In this document: one piece after another, positions 63,373-64,000 of the stretch
Numbering within the stretch: the stretch's first letter is position 1
Layout: each line of letters starts with the position of its first letter
NCBI RefSeq assembly: GCF_023715785.1
Contig: NZ_JAMBOX010000012.1
Span: 62,001 to 126,000, forward strand
Reading direction: 5' to 3'
Source of the DNA: Neobacillus niacini
GTDB taxonomy: Bacteria > Bacillota > Bacilli > Bacillales > Cytobacillaceae
DNA length: 64,000 nucleotides
Position numbers and translations under genes: made by a program
Notes under the pieces: model-generated
The model's database searches: none
What the model saw: only the letters and a program-made list of their open reading frames with translations
What the model was told of the DNA's origin: nothing

Positions 63373-64000
63373 ATGGCAAAAATTATTGCAATTAATGCAG
63401 GAAGTTCCTCGCTGAAATTTCAATTGTTTGAAATGCCGGCAGAGGAAGTCATTACTAAAGGATTAATTGAACGTATCGGACTTAGCGATTCCATCTTTTC
63501 CATTACAGTAAATGGCGAAAAGATCCAGGAAACCCTGGACATTCCGGACCATGAGGTTGCCGTCAAGATGCTGTTGGATAAATTGACAACACTAGGAATT
63601 ATCAAATCTTTAAATGAAATTGACGGAATCGGCCATCGGGTCGTTCATGGCGGTGAAGAGTTTAATGACTCTGCACTCATTACCGATGAAGTGTTACAGA
63701 AAATTGAAGAATTATCAGATTTGGCGCCGTTACATAACCCAGCAAACGTAACGGGAATCAAGGCATTCAAGCGTGTCCTTCCGGATGTGCCGGCAATTGC
63801 GGTCTTTGATACTGCTTTCCATCAAACTATGCCGGCAAGTTCTTATCTATATAGTCTTCCATTTGAGTACTATAAGAACTATGGGATCCGCAAGTACGGC
63901 TTCCATGGAACCAGCCATAAATATGTTTCACAGCGTGCCGCCCAGCTATTGGGACGCCCGTTGGAGCAGATTAGACTGATTTCCTGCCATCTGGGAAATG
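63373..64000 (+). CDS. ackA: Acetate kinase, 3'-truncated by window edge
   Basis: Start at ATG 63373 (SD AAGGAG). The visible 209 residues begin [19 protein letters not shown], the ASKHA phosphate-1 loop. They include [21 protein letters not shown] and the phosphoryl-transfer region [11 protein letters not shown] and [11 protein letters not shown]. It converts acetyl phosphate and ADP to acetate and ATP in overflow metabolism. A cre site and an extended -10 promoter lie upstream. Confidence 0.97.
   Translation, partial: MAKIIAINAGSSSLKFQLFEMPAEEVITKGLIERIGLSDSIFSITVNGEKIQETLDIPDHEVAVKMLLDKLTTLGIIKSLNEIDGIGHRVVHGGEEFNDSALITDEVLQKIEELSDLAPLHNPANVTGIKAFKRVLPDVPAIAVFDTAFHQTMPASSYLYSLPFEYYKNYGIRKYGFHGTSHKYVSQRAAQLLGRPLEQIRLISCHLGN

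Overview
This window is a stretch of chromosome from a spore-forming member of the Bacillaceae (Bacillus, Neobacillus or a close relative). The evidence is the gene order, which follows the Bacillus subtilis leuS to ackA region almost gene for gene, together with spore genes (an alpha/beta SASP, Cse60, YtfJ/GerW, RefZ), Gram-positive T-box leaders on leuS and tyrS, an rpsD leader, and strong AGGAGG-type ribosome binding sites. No tRNA, rRNA, prophage or complete insertion sequence was seen. The first gene (a flavin monooxygenase) and the last (ackA) run off the edges.

Layout. 1-3.3 kb: end of an aromatic hydroxylase gene, a DinB-fold protein, DegV and a TetR regulator. 3.4-11.1 kb: T-box-leuS, rhodanese, cse60, ytfP, ytgP (MurJ), an RsuA-type pseudouridine synthase, and dps with tandem PerR-like boxes. 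11.2-16.6 kb: an accessory block relative to the B. subtilis backbone (secreted TolB-like protein, E. coli-type speD, a large 52-bp repeat array, an orphan AAA/ABC ATPase, a DUF2935-like protein, a MITE-like element). 16.4-29 kb: ytzE, dat, thpR, lipid kinase, pullulanase amyX, ytmP/ytzH, trmB, ytnP, ytzB, ytoP, a DUF84 NTPase, a lipoprotein, ytpP, ytpQ. 29-37 kb: sftA, murC, ytxG-ytxH-ytxJ, aroA (chorismate mutase-DAHP synthase), ccpA. 37-43 kb: second repeat array, acuABC divergent from acsA, third repeat array. 43-54.8 kb: tyrS, class A PBP, rpsD, ytsP, refZ, ezrA, nifZ-thiI, sspA. 54.9-64 kb: ytcI, rarD, second NAD kinase, sppA-yteJ, ytfI-ytfJ, tpx, ytxK, ackA.

Functional themes. The window holds CcpA together with both arms of acetate metabolism: acsA/acuABC (acetate use and its acetylation switch) share an intergenic cre-like site, and ackA (acetate overflow) has a perfect cre about 55 bp upstream of its predicted transcription start, the position used for activation in B. 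subtilis. Alternative sigma signals agree with known biology: sigma-G at sspA, sigma-H plus a Spo0A box at refZ, sigma-B at ytxGHJ.

The most unusual content is non-coding. Three separate tandem arrays, all with exactly 52-bp periodicity, occupy three of the convergent intergenic gaps. Two are diverged relatives of each other, while the third has the same period but an unrelated sequence. A second, dispersed repeat carries a long hairpin whose two arms change together between copies. A MITE-like element abuts a third copy that lacks the hairpin.
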